Positions 54,297 to 62,814 of a DNA stretch of 64,000 nt are shown here, in pieces; the stretch's first letter is position 1; every line of letters begins with the position of its first letter. The notes beneath the pieces were generated by a model, which worked only from the letters and a program-made list of their open reading frames with translations, was not told the DNA's origin and made no database searches. This DNA comes from Halogeometricum sp. S3BR5-2 (GTDB lineage Archaea > Halobacteriota > Halobacteria > Halobacteriales > Haloferacaceae), in the NCBI RefSeq assembly GCF_031624635.1, contig NZ_JAMQOQ010000001.1, positions 248,001-312,000 on the forward strand, read 5' to 3'. Made by a program: the position numbers and the translations under genes.

Positions 54297-54779
54297 CCCA
54301 CCTTTTTACTTCGTCGGGTGCGCCTGCGGCGCACCGCTCCTCGCAAAAATCTGGACCAAAAAGACGCCGCGACGAGCGGAGCGAGTCGCGGTACGACCGC
54401 TCGTCTTACCGCACCGCCGGCCGGACTCCATTTTGCAGTCGTCGGTAGAATCCCGTGGTCAACCCCCTGCCGTCGCTCCGCGTTCGATTTCGGAACTCGA
54501 CGCCGCAGAACCGTCGCTCCCGGTCGTTACGTCGTGGAAGGGTGTGTCGTCGCGGAGAGTGAAGCCGCGAGACTCACCTGGCGAACCACAGTCGGAGTAA
54601 CGGGTTCGATGAATAAGTAGTTTCTGGAGAATATCATCTCTCGAAGTAACCCCGCTGAATAAAGAATGTTGTTCGGTTTGACAGTGTGCGCTGCTCGCTT
54701 TCGGCCCCGGTCGTCTCCCGTCACCGGCGTTCGCCGGGAAACCGAACTTTGACGCCCGCGCCGTCCTCAACTGCACTAA
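54297..54779. repeat. 483-bp gene-free region with terminator-like run and palindromes
   Basis: T5 at 54303-54307 just after the menB stop may end its transcript. GGTGCGCC-TGC-GGCGCACC at 54317-54335, the inverted copy GCAAAAATCTGGACCAAAAA at 54343-54362, and CCGCGAC with GTCGCGG arms around 54367-54391 follow. The rest (54400-54779) is less GC-rich and shows no convincing gene; it may be eroded DNA. Confidence 0.55.
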
Positions 54780-55730
54780 ATGAGTACGCAGGACATCTCG
54801 CGGACGAAGGCGTGGGTGATGGCCGCGCGCCCGCAGACGCTCCCCGCGGCCGCGGCGCCCATCCTCGTCGGCGCCGGTCTGGCGTTTCACGACGGCGTGT
54901 TCGCCGCCCTCCCGGCGCTCGCCGCCTTCCTCGGGTCGGCGCTCATCCAGGTCGGAACGAACTTCGCCAACGACTACTACGACGCCGCGCAGGGCGCCGA
55001 CACCGCGGACAGGGAGGGGTTCACCCGCGTCACCGCGGGCGGCCTCATCGAACCCGCGGAGGTCAAGCGCGCGATGTACCTCACTTTCGCCGCCGCCGTC
55101 GCCCTCGGCACCTACCTCGTCTACGTCGGCGGCCTCCCCATCCTCGTCGTCGGCCTCGTCTCCGTCGCCTCCGGCATCGCCTACACCGGCGGGCCGTACC
55201 CCCTCGGCTACCACGGCCTCGGCGACGTGTTCGTCTTCGTCTTCTTCGGCGTCGTCGCCGTCACCGGCACGTACTACGTGCAGGCCGCGGCCGTCCTCGC
55301 GGACCCCCTGAGCGTCGGCCTCCCGGCGAACACCGTCACCGTCGAGGCGTTCGTCGCCTCCCTCGCCGTCGCCGCCGTCTGCACGAACATCCTCGTCGTG
55401 AACAACGTGCGCGACAAGGAGGAGGACGCTACGACCGGAAAACGGACGCTCGCCGTCCGCTTCGGCTACGGCTTCTCCCGGGCGGAGTACGCCGCCATGC
55501 TCGTCCTCGCCTACGCCGTCCCGCTCTGGTTCCTCGGCCGCGAGGGGTTCGGCGTCGCCGTCCTCCTCCCCCTGCTCACGCTCCCGTACGCCATCTCCGT
55601 CGCGCGGACGGTGTTCACCGAGACGTCGGGTGCGGCGCTGAACCCGGCGCTCGAACGGACGGGGAAGCTCCTGTTCGCGCACTCGCTGCTGTTCGGAATC
55701 GGCCTCTCGGTCGCGGAGTTCCCGTTCTGA
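54780..55730 (+). CDS. menA: 1,4-Dihydroxy-2-naphthoate polyprenyltransferase
   Basis: A 316-residue UbiA-family membrane enzyme attaching the isoprenoid tail to dihydroxynaphthoate. The first Asp-rich motif is FANDYYDAAQGADTADREG near residue 62, and the second is VNNVRDKEEDATTGKRTLAVRFG near residue 215. Eight or nine hydrophobic segments are visible. The stop codon shares one base with the menC ATG, so both are co-translated. Confidence 0.94.
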   Translation: MSTQDISRTKAWVMAARPQTLPAAAAPILVGAGLAFHDGVFAALPALAAFLGSALIQVGTNFANDYYDAAQGADTADREGFTRVTAGGLIEPAEVKRAMYLTFAAAVALGTYLVYVGGLPILVVGLVSVASGIAYTGGPYPLGYHGLGDVFVFVFFGVVAVTGTYYVQAAAVLADPLSVGLPANTVTVEAFVASLAVAAVCTNILVVNNVRDKEEDATTGKRTLAVRFGYGFSRAEYAAMLVLAYAVPLWFLGREGFGVAVLLPLLTLPYAISVARTVFTETSGAALNPALERTGKLLFAHSLLFGIGLSVAEFPF

Positions 55731-56794
55731 TGCGTCTCGAACGGTTTTCGCTGCGACTGGCCGACCCGCTCGAAACCGCCAACGGCCCCATCGAGGCGCG
55801 GGAGGGGTTCCTCGTCCGCGTCGGTGGGCCCGGCGGCGACGGCGGCAGAGCGGAGGACGGCGACGAAGACGGAAACGGCGACGGACCCGCGTCGGGACTG
55901 GGCGAGGCGACGCCGCTGCCGGGGTGGACCGAGTCGCTCGACGACTGCCGGGCGGCGCTCGACGGGGGAAATCCAGACGCGACGACCCCCGCCGCGAGGC
56001 ACGGCGTCTCGCTCGCTCGCGCGGACGCCGACGCCCGCCGCGCGGGCGAACGACTCTGCGACCGCCTCGCGGCCGAGGGCCCGTTCGACTCCGACGGGGT
56101 GACCGACGCCGTCCCCGTGAACGCCACCGTCGGCGACGGAACTTCCGAGGAAACGGCCGACGCGGTTCGCGACGCCGTCGACGAGGGGTTCGACGCGGTG
56201 AAGGTGAAAGTCGGCGCGCGGGAGGCGGCGGCGGACCGGGAGCGACTCCGCGCGGCCCGCGACGCCGCGCCGGACGCCGAACTCCGCGCGGACGCCAACG
56301 GCGCGTGGGACCGAGAGACGGCCGAGGAGATGCTCGACGCGGCGGCCGACCTCGGGTTCGCGTACGTCGAACAACCGCTCTCCGCCGAGAATCTGTCGGG
56401 TCTCGCGTCCCTCCGCGGGCGCGGTGTCGGCGTCGGCGTCGACGAGTCGCTGGCGTCGCACTCGGCGCGCGAGGTGCTCGCGGCCGACGCCGCCGACGTT
56501 CTCGTCCTCAAACCGATGGCGCTGGGCGGTCCGGATCGGACGCTGGACGCGGCGCGGGCGGCCCGCGACGCCGGCGCGGACGCGGTGGTCACGACGACTA
56601 TCGACGGCGTCGTCGCCCGCCTCGGCGCCCTCCACGTCGCCGCCGCCGTCCCCGACGTCCGGGCGTGCGGTCTCGCCACCGGGTCGCTCTTAGCGGAGGA
56701 CCTCGGCCCCGACCCGGCGCCCGTCCGCGACGGCGAGATGACGGTGCCCGAGGGTCCGGGACTGGCGGGCGGCGCTTTGGACTCGCTGTACTGA
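55730..56794 (+). CDS. menC: O-succinylbenzoate synthase
   Basis: A 354-residue enolase-superfamily enzyme. Catalytic Lys in VKVKVGAREA, metal ligands in LRADANGAWD, FAYVEQPLSAENL and GVDESLASHS, and the second Lys in LVLKPMALGGP fit MenC. An acidic insertion of about 25 residues occurs near residue 35. It dehydrates SHCHC to O-succinylbenzoate. It directly overlaps menA. Confidence 0.9.
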   Translation: MRLERFSLRLADPLETANGPIEAREGFLVRVGGPGGDGGRAEDGDEDGNGDGPASGLGEATPLPGWTESLDDCRAALDGGNPDATTPAARHGVSLARADADARRAGERLCDRLAAEGPFDSDGVTDAVPVNATVGDGTSEETADAVRDAVDEGFDAVKVKVGAREAAADRERLRAARDAAPDAELRADANGAWDRETAEEMLDAAADLGFAYVEQPLSAENLSGLASLRGRGVGVGVDESLASHSAREVLAADAADVLVLKPMALGGPDRTLDAARAARDAGADAVVTTTIDGVVARLGALHVAAAVPDVRACGLATGSLLAEDLGPDPAPVRDGEMTVPEGPGLAGGALDSLY

Positions 56795-56861
56795 CCCGAC
56801 TCGTCTCCCGAACCCGAGCGGTCGACCGTGTTCTTTTGTGCGCCGCGCGCGTCCACGTCGC

Positions 56862-57707
56862 ATGGCCGAAGAAACTGACAACTCGGTGTCCGTGGTTCGG
56901 GAGGCGGGCGTGGTGACGGTGACGCTCGACCGACCGGACGTGCGGAACGCGCTGACGGAGGACGTGACCGCCGGCCTCCGCGACGCCTTCGACTCGCTCG
57001 ACGACGACACGCGCTGCGTCGTCCTCGAAGGCGCCGGCGGAGCGTTCTGCGCCGGCGGCGACATCAACGCCATGATGGAGGTTCGCGGGGGCGAGAAGTC
57101 GATGGAGGAGGCGGTGCGGCACGTCATCGACGACACGGCCGGCGCGGTGAAACGCGTCCACGACTGTCGGTTCCCGACGGTGGCGAAGATAGACGGCCCG
57201 GCCGTCGGCGCGGGCGGCGCACTCGCCCTCGCCTGCGACCTCCGGGTGTTCTCGCCCGAGGGGAGAATCGGCTTCAACTTCGAGCAACTCGGCCTCGCCG
57301 TCGATTCGGGCGTCTCCTACCTCCTGCCCCGCGAAGTCGGCGCGGGCGTCGCCAAGGAACTCGTCTACACGGGCGAGGTGCTCGACGCCGAACGCGCCGC
57401 GGACCTCGGGTTGGCGAACCGCGTGTTCGGGACGGCGGGCGACGGGGAGGGGAGCAGGCGAGGAGACGGAGACGAAGACGAGTCGTTCGAGGACGCCTTC
57501 GACTCGTTCGTCGGCGAACTCGCTGCCGGTCCGACGGCGGCGCTACGGACCTCGAAGCGCCTCCTCCGCCGGGGATTCGAGACGTCGCTCGACGCCGCCA
57601 TCGAACACGAGGCGGCGGCCCAGGCGTCGCTGTTCGGCACCGACGACCACGCGGAGGGCGTCGACGCCTTCCTCGAACGCCGGGACCCCGAGTTCGGGGG
57701 GCGATAA
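56862..57707 (+). CDS. Enoyl-CoA hydratase/isomerase (crotonase) family protein
   Basis: A 281-residue crotonase: VTVTLDRPDVRNALTEDV, the oxyanion loop GAFCAGGDINAMME, and KIDGPAVGAGGALALACDLRV. It lies 67 bp after menC. It differs from MenB in the active-site region (LGLAVDSGVSYLLPREVG) and is more like a general enoyl-CoA hydratase. An acidic, Gly-rich insertion near residue 200 is unusual. Function in menaquinone formation is possible by position but not supported by its motifs. Confidence 0.82.
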   Translation: MAEETDNSVSVVREAGVVTVTLDRPDVRNALTEDVTAGLRDAFDSLDDDTRCVVLEGAGGAFCAGGDINAMMEVRGGEKSMEEAVRHVIDDTAGAVKRVHDCRFPTVAKIDGPAVGAGGALALACDLRVFSPEGRIGFNFEQLGLAVDSGVSYLLPREVGAGVAKELVYTGEVLDAERAADLGLANRVFGTAGDGEGSRRGDGDEDESFEDAFDSFVGELAAGPTAALRTSKRLLRRGFETSLDAAIEHEAAAQASLFGTDDHAEGVDAFLERRDPEFGGR

Positions 57708-57745
57708 TTAGAATCAATTTTGATAATTTACGGAGTGGGTTTTTA
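57703..57745 (+). promoter_or_regulatory. AT-rich promoter of a 56-residue protein with inverted repeat
   Basis: ATCAA-TT-TTGAT at 57713-57724 is a perfect inverted repeat between two GATAATT-type direct repeats (57703 and 57722). TTTTTATC near 57740 lies about 27 bp before the ATG of 57769, predicting leaderless transcription. Confidence 0.55.
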
Positions 57746-57768
57746 TCCCCGCTCGGGATGTATTCGGT

Positions 57769-57939
57769 ATGAGCATCCGAGAATGGGCCGCGTTCGGCAT
57801 CGACCTCGCACACATACTCCTCCTCAGCGTCGTCTACGTCGTCGGTCTGACGGCGATGACCGCGAATGCGCGCGTCCGACGGGCGTGTCTCGACATCCGG
57901 ACGTCCGCGGACTGGCGGTCGAACGGGCGTCCGAACTGA
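57769..57939 (+). CDS. 56-residue single-pass membrane protein
   Basis: A short gene starting MSIREWAAFGIDLAHILLL. One transmembrane helix (about residues 11-30) is followed by a basic then mixed tail ending SNGRPN. The strong TATA box at the right distance makes it a likely real gene although short. No family is recognised. Confidence 0.6.
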   Translation: MSIREWAAFGIDLAHILLLSVVYVVGLTAMTANARVRRACLDIRTSADWRSNGRPN

Positions 57940-57958
57940 GGGCGTCGGCGATATCGAA

Positions 57959-57977
57959 ATCAGTACTGATATTTTGG
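57959..57977 (+). promoter_or_regulatory. Perfect palindrome and TATA-like element before the ThuA gene
   Basis: ATCAGTACTGAT at 57959-57970 is a perfect 12-bp palindrome immediately before and overlapping GATATTTTGG, a TATA-like element. Transcription would begin near 58000, leaving a leader of about 40 nt to GTG 58042. A repressor bound here would block promoter access. Confidence 0.5.
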
Positions 57978-58041
57978 CTCGGCGGTGACGGAGTCGGCGC
58001 GGAGCGGTGACTACTTGTCCGGTCCGCGTGTCGGAGGCGCC

Positions 58042-58764
58042 GTGAGCGAGAATCTCTCCGTCACGGTCTGGAACGAGTACCGACACGAACGCGACAGCGA
58101 CGAGGTGGCCGAGGTGTACCCCGACGGCATCCACGCGGCCGTCGCCGAGGGCTTCGACGAACGCGGCTTCGAGACACGGACGGCGACGCTCGACGACCCG
58201 GAACACGGTCTCTCCGAGGGCGTCCTCGCGGATACGGATGTGCTGACGTGGTGGGGACACCGCGCCCACGACGAGGTGTCCGACCACGTCGTCGACCGGG
58301 TGGTCGAACGCGTCCGCGAGGGGATGGGCCTCCTCGTCCTCCACTCGGGACACTACTCGAAGCCGTTCAAGCGCCTGATGGGCACCTCCTGCTCGCTGAA
58401 GTGGCGGGAGGCGGACGAGAAAGAGCGCATCTGGGTCGTCGAACCCGGTCACCCCATCGCCTCCGGAATGTCCGAGTACCTCGAGGTTCCCGAGGCCGAG
58501 ATGTACGGGGAGCGCTTCGACGTGCCCGCGCCGGACGAACTCGTCTTCACGAGTTGGTTCGAGGGCGGCGAGGTGTTCCGGTCGGGGTGCTGTTACACCC
58601 GCGGGTCGGGCAAGGTGTTCTACTTCCGCCCGGGCCACGAGACGTACCCCATCTACCACCGCGACGACATCCGCGACGTCCTCGCCAACGCCGCCGAGTG
58701 GGCTGCACCCTCCGACGGCCCGGAACCGTTCTTCGGCAACGCGGACCCGCTCGAAGACGTCTGA
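58042..58764 (+). CDS. ThuA-domain protein
   Basis: A 240-residue protein of the ThuA (trehalose utilisation) glutamine-amidotransferase-like fold. It starts with GTG at [20 protein letters not shown], the family's opening, and has [30 protein letters not shown] and [18 protein letters not shown]. Relatives act on sugars in an undefined step. A longer version from GTG 57985 is possible but adds residues unlike the family and leaves no space for the TATA box. Confidence 0.85.
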   Translation: MSENLSVTVWNEYRHERDSDEVAEVYPDGIHAAVAEGFDERGFETRTATLDDPEHGLSEGVLADTDVLTWWGHRAHDEVSDHVVDRVVERVREGMGLLVLHSGHYSKPFKRLMGTSCSLKWREADEKERIWVVEPGHPIASGMSEYLEVPEAEMYGERFDVPAPDELVFTSWFEGGEVFRSGCCYTRGSGKVFYFRPGHETYPIYHRDDIRDVLANAAEWAAPSDGPEPFFGNADPLEDV

Positions 58765-58780
58765 ACGGTCGACGCCGGTC

Positions 58781-59278
58781 TCAGTTCCCCTCTTCGCCTC
58801 CGCCTCCGTCTCCGTCTCGAAACTCGCGGTGGAGAGCGAGCGCCTCGGCTTCCAGGACGGGGCCGACCACGTCGACGTCGCGGCCGCGTCGCTCGAACAC
58901 CTCGCCGCAGGGGACGCCCTCGCTCCCGCCGAACTCCTCGGCGAGGCGGGCCCCCGAGACGCCGTAGACGACGGCGCCGACGTTCGATATCGAGAGCCCG
59001 CCCGAACACATCGGGCAGGGCTCGGTGCTCGTGTACAGCACCGCGCGTTCGCGCTCTCCGGGGGTGAGTTCGCGCGCCATCCGCCGCGCGACGGTGAGTT
59101 CGGGGTGGAGCGCCACGTCGTCCTCCGTCCGTTCGCGGTTCGTCTCCTCCATGACGACGGCGCCGTCGACGACGAGCAGCGACCCGTACGGGCCGTCGCC
59201 GCGGGCGCCGGCCTCGCGCGCGAGAGCGATGGCCCTCTCGACGTAGCGCTCGTGGTCGAGCGAATCTAAGTCGGGCAT
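58781..59278 (-). CDS. Nucleoside/guanine-deaminase-like zinc deaminase
   Basis: A 165-residue cytidine-deaminase-fold enzyme. The zinc ligand and catalytic acid are His58 and Glu60 in ALHPELTVARRM (HPE in place of the usual HAE), with Cys88 and Cys91 in STEPCPMCSGGL. Guanine deaminase, tRNA adenosine deaminase or a related base deaminase are all possible; the substrate is not evident. The start MPDLDSLDHERY is chosen because upstream in-frame residues are Arg-rich. Confidence 0.85.
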   Translation of the reverse strand: MPDLDSLDHERYVERAIALAREAGARGDGPYGSLLVVDGAVVMEETNRERTEDDVALHPELTVARRMARELTPGERERAVLYTSTEPCPMCSGGLSISNVGAVVYGVSGARLAEEFGGSEGVPCGEVFERRGRDVDVVGPVLEAEALALHREFRDGDGGGGEEGN

Positions 59279-59406
59279 CGTCGGGGGTTCGACGCGTCGA
59301 ACCAAGAAGCCTCCACGTCGACGCCGCCTCGCGGGGACGGGCCGCACTCGCTGCCCGCCCCGCCGGCGCCGGGCAGTATAAACCGACCCCGCCCTACCGG
59401 ACGACT

Positions 59407-59520
59407 ATGGCAGACCCGACATCGGGGCAGCGAAGGCTCATCCTCGGCCTCTTCGTCGTCGCCTTTCTCGTGTTCGTCGCCGGTTTCGTCGTCATCGCGT
59501 TCCTCTCGGGAGCGGTCTGA
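59407..59520 (+). CDS. 37-residue single-pass membrane protein
   Basis: MADPTSGQRRLILGLFVVAF begins a 37-residue protein that is nearly all one hydrophobic helix (residues about 10-35). AGTATAAACC near 59373-59382 is a good TATA box about 27-30 bp before the ATG. No family is recognised. Confidence 0.55.
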   Translation: MADPTSGQRRLILGLFVVAFLVFVAGFVVIAFLSGAV

Positions 59521-59550
59521 CCGGGCGGCCGCGCTCCCGCCGCCCGGCGC

Positions 59551-60435
59551 TCAGTTCTCTCCGTCCCCGTCCCCCGGGCGGTGGGTGACGCCCTCCTGCT
59601 GGTCGGCGCGCTTGCGCCGGAGGGCGGCGGCGGCGTTCGAGGCGTCGTAGCCGAAGTAGACCTCGTCGGCGTAGGCCTCCGCCACCTCCGTCGCGTGGAT
59701 GAGGTCGTCCATCTCCATCTCGGCGTCGACGGCGTACAACTCGATTGCGAACGGGACGTCGAGCGGTTCCAGAAGCGACCGGAAGCCCTTCGCGATGGTC
59801 TCCAGCCAGTAGGTCGTCCCGTAGTGGACGTCGTACAGGGGGACGACGAACTCGTCGACGTGCTCCGCGAGCGCCTCGATGTCGAGGCCGGCCCGTTCGT
59901 AGAGGTGGCCGGGGTACGGGTCGGGGTACAGGGTGAGGTATGTCCGGCCGGGGACTCGCTCGGCCGCCTCGGCGACGAACTCGGTGATGACCTCCGCGCG
60001 CCAGGCGTACCAGTCGGCCTCGTCGCCGTCGGCGCCGTTCTCCGCGACCCACTCGTCGAACAGTCGCTCGCAGCGCTCGCAGTGACAGTAGCCGTCGCGG
60101 GGGAAGCCGACGTCGTCCAAGCGGACGTCCGCGTTCTCGGCGGCGCAGTCCGCGACGATTTCGAGTAAGCCCGCGCGGTAGTCCTCGTTCGTCGGGCAGA
60201 TGTACGCCCAATCGAAGAACCGCTGGTCGCGGGTGGCGAGGTTCCCCTCGTCGTCGACGGGGACGAGTTCGGGGTTGTCCTCCGCGGCGGCCGTGTCGCC
60301 GAAGCACGACACCATGTTCACCGCTTCGGGGAGGGGTTCGGCCGCCCGACCGGTGACGTCTTTGACCTCGTAGAACGCCCGGTCGAAGTCGGGCCACTCC
60401 ACTTCGTCCGGGTTTCGCGTGACGACGCCGTACAT
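59551..60435 (-). CDS. TIM-barrel glycoside-hydrolase-like protein of unknown function
   Basis: A 294-residue protein. The sequence VRLDDVGFPRDGYCHCERCERLFDEW is shown here only in part: DDVGFPRDGYCHC with CxC-x2-C cysteines near residue 115 resembles hydrolase-like TIM barrels that place Asp residues after beta strands. Further strands (RTYLTLYPDPYPGHLYER, VVPLYDVHYGTTYWLE, FAIELYAVDAEMEMD) fit a barrel. Substrate and activity are unknown. Confidence 0.65.
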   Translation of the reverse strand: MYGVVTRNPDEVEWPDFDRAFYEVKDVTGRAAEPLPEAVNMVSCFGDTAAAEDNPELVPVDDEGNLATRDQRFFDWAYICPTNEDYRAGLLEIVADCAAENADVRLDDVGFPRDGYCHCERCERLFDEWVAENGADGDEADWYAWRAEVITEFVAEAAERVPGRTYLTLYPDPYPGHLYERAGLDIEALAEHVDEFVVPLYDVHYGTTYWLETIAKGFRSLLEPLDVPFAIELYAVDAEMEMDDLIHATEVAEAYADEVYFGYDASNAAAALRRKRADQQEGVTHRPGDGDGEN

Positions 60436-60587
60436 GACCCGACGTTACCGAGGGAGGGGCATGAGTCGTTCGCTCCCGGCCTTCCGTCGAGGCCGTCGCT
60501 GGTCGGACGACGCCACGAAGAATCGGAACGAGAACCGAAGCGGCCGCGCGCGACGCCGCGCGGTGCGGCGACGGCCGTTACGGTCTC

Positions 60588-60692
60588 TTACTCCTCGACT
60601 TCGACTTCGATGGGTTCGCTCCCGCCGGAGACGAGGACGTAGACGACGGCCACCAGTGCGAGCACCACGAGCAGTTTTGCTTTTCCGGACAT
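60588..60692 (-). CDS. 34-residue single-pass membrane protein
   Basis: MSGKAKLLVVLALVAVVYVL begins a 34-residue protein with one transmembrane helix and an acidic tail ending EVEVEE. I recall near-identical micro-proteins in other haloarchaea. Function unknown. It is divergent from the histidine kinase gene. Confidence 0.6.
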   Translation of the reverse strand: MSGKAKLLVVLALVAVVYVLVSGGSEPIEVEVEE

Positions 60693-60754
60693 GTTCGACG
60701 ATACGACGGTTCGGTACAAATGCGTTCCCCTCGCTGTCGCGCGGTTCCGCGATA

Positions 60755-60784
60755 GTTCTGTCGCTTCGACAGAACGTTTTTATC
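60755..60784 (+). promoter_or_regulatory. 21-bp palindrome abutting the histidine kinase TATA box
   Basis: GTTCTGTCG (60755-60763) and CGACAGAAC (60767-60775) are perfect 9-bp inverted arms around CTT. The next bases are GTTTTTATC, a TATA box at 60777-60784. The repeat therefore covers the BRE region and looks like an operator; it could also fold as a hairpin if transcribed from upstream. Confidence 0.6.
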
Positions 60785-60819
60785 CTCTCACGTCGCCCTC
60801 TCTGTTGGATACGACCGAA

Positions 60820-62343
60820 ATGAGTGCAGATGGCGAGCGTGTTCGCGTGCTCTACGTCGACGGCGACGCCGGCCGCCGCGACCGCTTCCGGACGCGGTTC
60901 GAGGCCGACGCCGCGGAGCACACGCTCCGGACGGCCGACACCGCCGAGGCCGCCCTCGCCGCGCTAGCGTCGGCCGGGCCGCCGTCCTGTCTCGTCGCGG
61001 TCCCCTCCCTGCCCGACGGCGACGGACTCGACCTCATCCGCGACGCCCGCCGCCGATGGGAGGAGCTTCCGGTCGTTCTCGCCGTCATCGAGGGTTCGGA
61101 CGAACTCGCCCGCGACGCCGTCGACGCCGGCGTCTCCGCCTACCTCCCCGCCCGCTCCGAAGAGGAGGTCGGAGCGCTCGTCTCCCGGACGGTCGCGCTG
61201 GGTCGAACCACCCGTCCTCCGTCGGGGTACGCCAGTCCAGGAGCGTTCCTGCAGGACGCCGTCGACGCCCTCGACGACGTGTTCTACGTCTTCGACGCGG
61301 AGTTTCGCCTCGTCCGCTGGAACCGCCGGCTGAGCGAGCTGTTCGGGCTGACCGACGAGGAACTCCACGGGATGCGCCCGACCGAGTTCTTCCTCGAGGC
61401 CGACCGCTCGGCGGTCGAACGCGCCGCCGCGACGGCCGTCCGGGAGGGGGAGACGACGGTGGACGCGCGCGGAGAGACGACTGAAGGAGTCGTGCTCTTC
61501 GAACTCACCGGACGCCGCCTCACCGCGCCGGACGGCAGCCTCGTCGGCCTCTGCGGCGTCGGCCGCGACGTGACAGACCAGCGGCGCCGGGAGCGACAGC
61601 TCCGCCAGCAGAACGAGCGGTTAGAGGAGTTCGCCAGCGTCGTCACGCACGACCTGCGGAACCCCCTCGCCGTCTCGACGGGCTTTCTCGACCTCGAACG
61701 GGGAGAGAACGACTCGGCGAACCTCGGACGGGTCGCCGACGCCCTCGACCGGATGAGCGCCATCGTCGACGACGTGCTGCGAACGGCCCGAGACGGACTC
61801 GTCGTCGAGGAACCCGAACCCGTCTCCCTCGCCGCCGTCGCCCGGGCGGCGTGGGCGACGGTGGAGACGGACGCGGCGACGCTAACGGTGGAGACGGACC
61901 GGACGGTCCTCGCGGACGAAGACTACCTGCGGCGTCTGTTCGAGAACCTGTTTCGAAACTGTATGGACCACGGCTCCGCGGGCGGTCCGACGCGGTCGGA
62001 CGACGCCGGCACCGAGTCCGTCACCGTCACCGTCGGCGCCCTCCCCGACGGCTTCTTCGTCGCCGACGACGGCCCCGGCGTGGCCGAGGGGGTCCGCGGG
62101 ACGCTGTTCGACTCGGGCGTCTCCACCGCCGCCGGGGGGACGGGGTTCGGCCTCCACATCGTCCGGTCGCTGGCGGCGGCGCACGGGTGGGAGGTGTCGC
62201 TTGCGGACGGCGGCGCTGGAACCGATGTTGATGCCGGCGCCCCGGGCGCGCGATTCGAGTTCCGGAACGTGTCCGTCGCCGTCGGGGACGGCGCCGGCGG
62301 GGAGGCGGAGCGCGGGCGACGGAGCGACGGCGTCGGACGATGA
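60820..62343 (+). CDS. Hybrid sensor histidine kinase with degenerate receiver and PAS domains
   Basis: A 507-residue cytoplasmic kinase with no transmembrane helix. Residues 1-120 are receiver-like (VRVLYVDGDAGRRDRF) but the place of the phospho-accepting Asp reads LVAVPSLPDGDG and the later Lys site reads LPARSEE, so it is probably not phosphorylated. A PAS domain follows (DVFYVFDAEFRLVRWNRRLSEL, residues about 145-270). The kinase core has VVTHDLRNPLAVSTG, NLFRNCMDHGSAGG, DDGPGVAEGV and GTGFGLHIVRSL. It has no partner regulator nearby. Confidence 0.88.
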   Translation: MSADGERVRVLYVDGDAGRRDRFRTRFEADAAEHTLRTADTAEAALAALASAGPPSCLVAVPSLPDGDGLDLIRDARRRWEELPVVLAVIEGSDELARDAVDAGVSAYLPARSEEEVGALVSRTVALGRTTRPPSGYASPGAFLQDAVDALDDVFYVFDAEFRLVRWNRRLSELFGLTDEELHGMRPTEFFLEADRSAVERAAATAVREGETTVDARGETTEGVVLFELTGRRLTAPDGSLVGLCGVGRDVTDQRRRERQLRQQNERLEEFASVVTHDLRNPLAVSTGFLDLERGENDSANLGRVADALDRMSAIVDDVLRTARDGLVVEEPEPVSLAAVARAAWATVETDAATLTVETDRTVLADEDYLRRLFENLFRNCMDHGSAGGPTRSDDAGTESVTVTVGALPDGFFVADDGPGVAEGVRGTLFDSGVSTAAGGTGFGLHIVRSLAAAHGWEVSLADGGAGTDVDAGAPGARFEFRNVSVAVGDGAGGEAERGRRSDGVGR

Positions 62344-62814
62344 CTAGGAGACGTCGAGGTTCTCCGCCACCTCGCCCTCGCGGACGATGTCGCCGCAGTA
62401 GCCGCAGCGGAGGCCGTCGGAGAGCACCTCGAAGCGCGAGACGACCGGTTCGTCGGCGTTCGTGATGCAGTTGCGGTTCGGACAGGAGACGACGCCGGCC
62501 ACCTCCGCGGGTCGCTCGACGCGTTTCTTCTCGACCACCTCGTAGTCGCGGACGATGTTGATGGTCGCCTCCGGGGAGATGACCGAGAGCACGTCCACCT
62601 CCGACTGGCTCAGTTCCCGCCCTTCGACCTTCACGATGTCCTTGCGGGCGAGTCGGTCCGAGGGGACGTTCATCCCGATGGAGACGCCCTCGCCGCCGGA
62701 GCCGTCGATGCCGAGGATGGCGAGGACGTTCAGCGCCTGTCCGGCGGTGAGGTGGTCGATGACGGTGCCGTCGCGTATCTTCGAGACGCGGAGTTCCGTG
62801 TTCTTGTCACTCAT
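62344..62814 (-). CDS. pyrI: Aspartate carbamoyltransferase regulatory subunit
   Basis: A 156-residue PyrI. The N-terminal allosteric domain ([19 protein letters not shown], then VLAILGIDG) binds nucleotides; the C-terminal zinc domain has four Cys in [11 protein letters not shown] and [10 protein letters not shown]. It assembles with PyrB and allows CTP/ATP control of pyrimidine synthesis. Its start overlaps the pyrB end by 8 nt, and its stop adjoins the histidine kinase stop tail to tail. Confidence 0.95.
   Translation of the reverse strand: MSDKNTELRVSKIRDGTVIDHLTAGQALNVLAILGIDGSGGEGVSIGMNVPSDRLARKDIVKVEGRELSQSEVDVLSVISPEATINIVRDYEVVEKKRVERPAEVAGVVSCPNRNCITNADEPVVSRFEVLSDGLRCGYCGDIVREGEVAENLDVS

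Noticed and set aside
54400-54779. Possible tRNA or transposase remnant before menA
   Set aside because: No cloverleaf, T-arm or transposase motif could be found on either strand.
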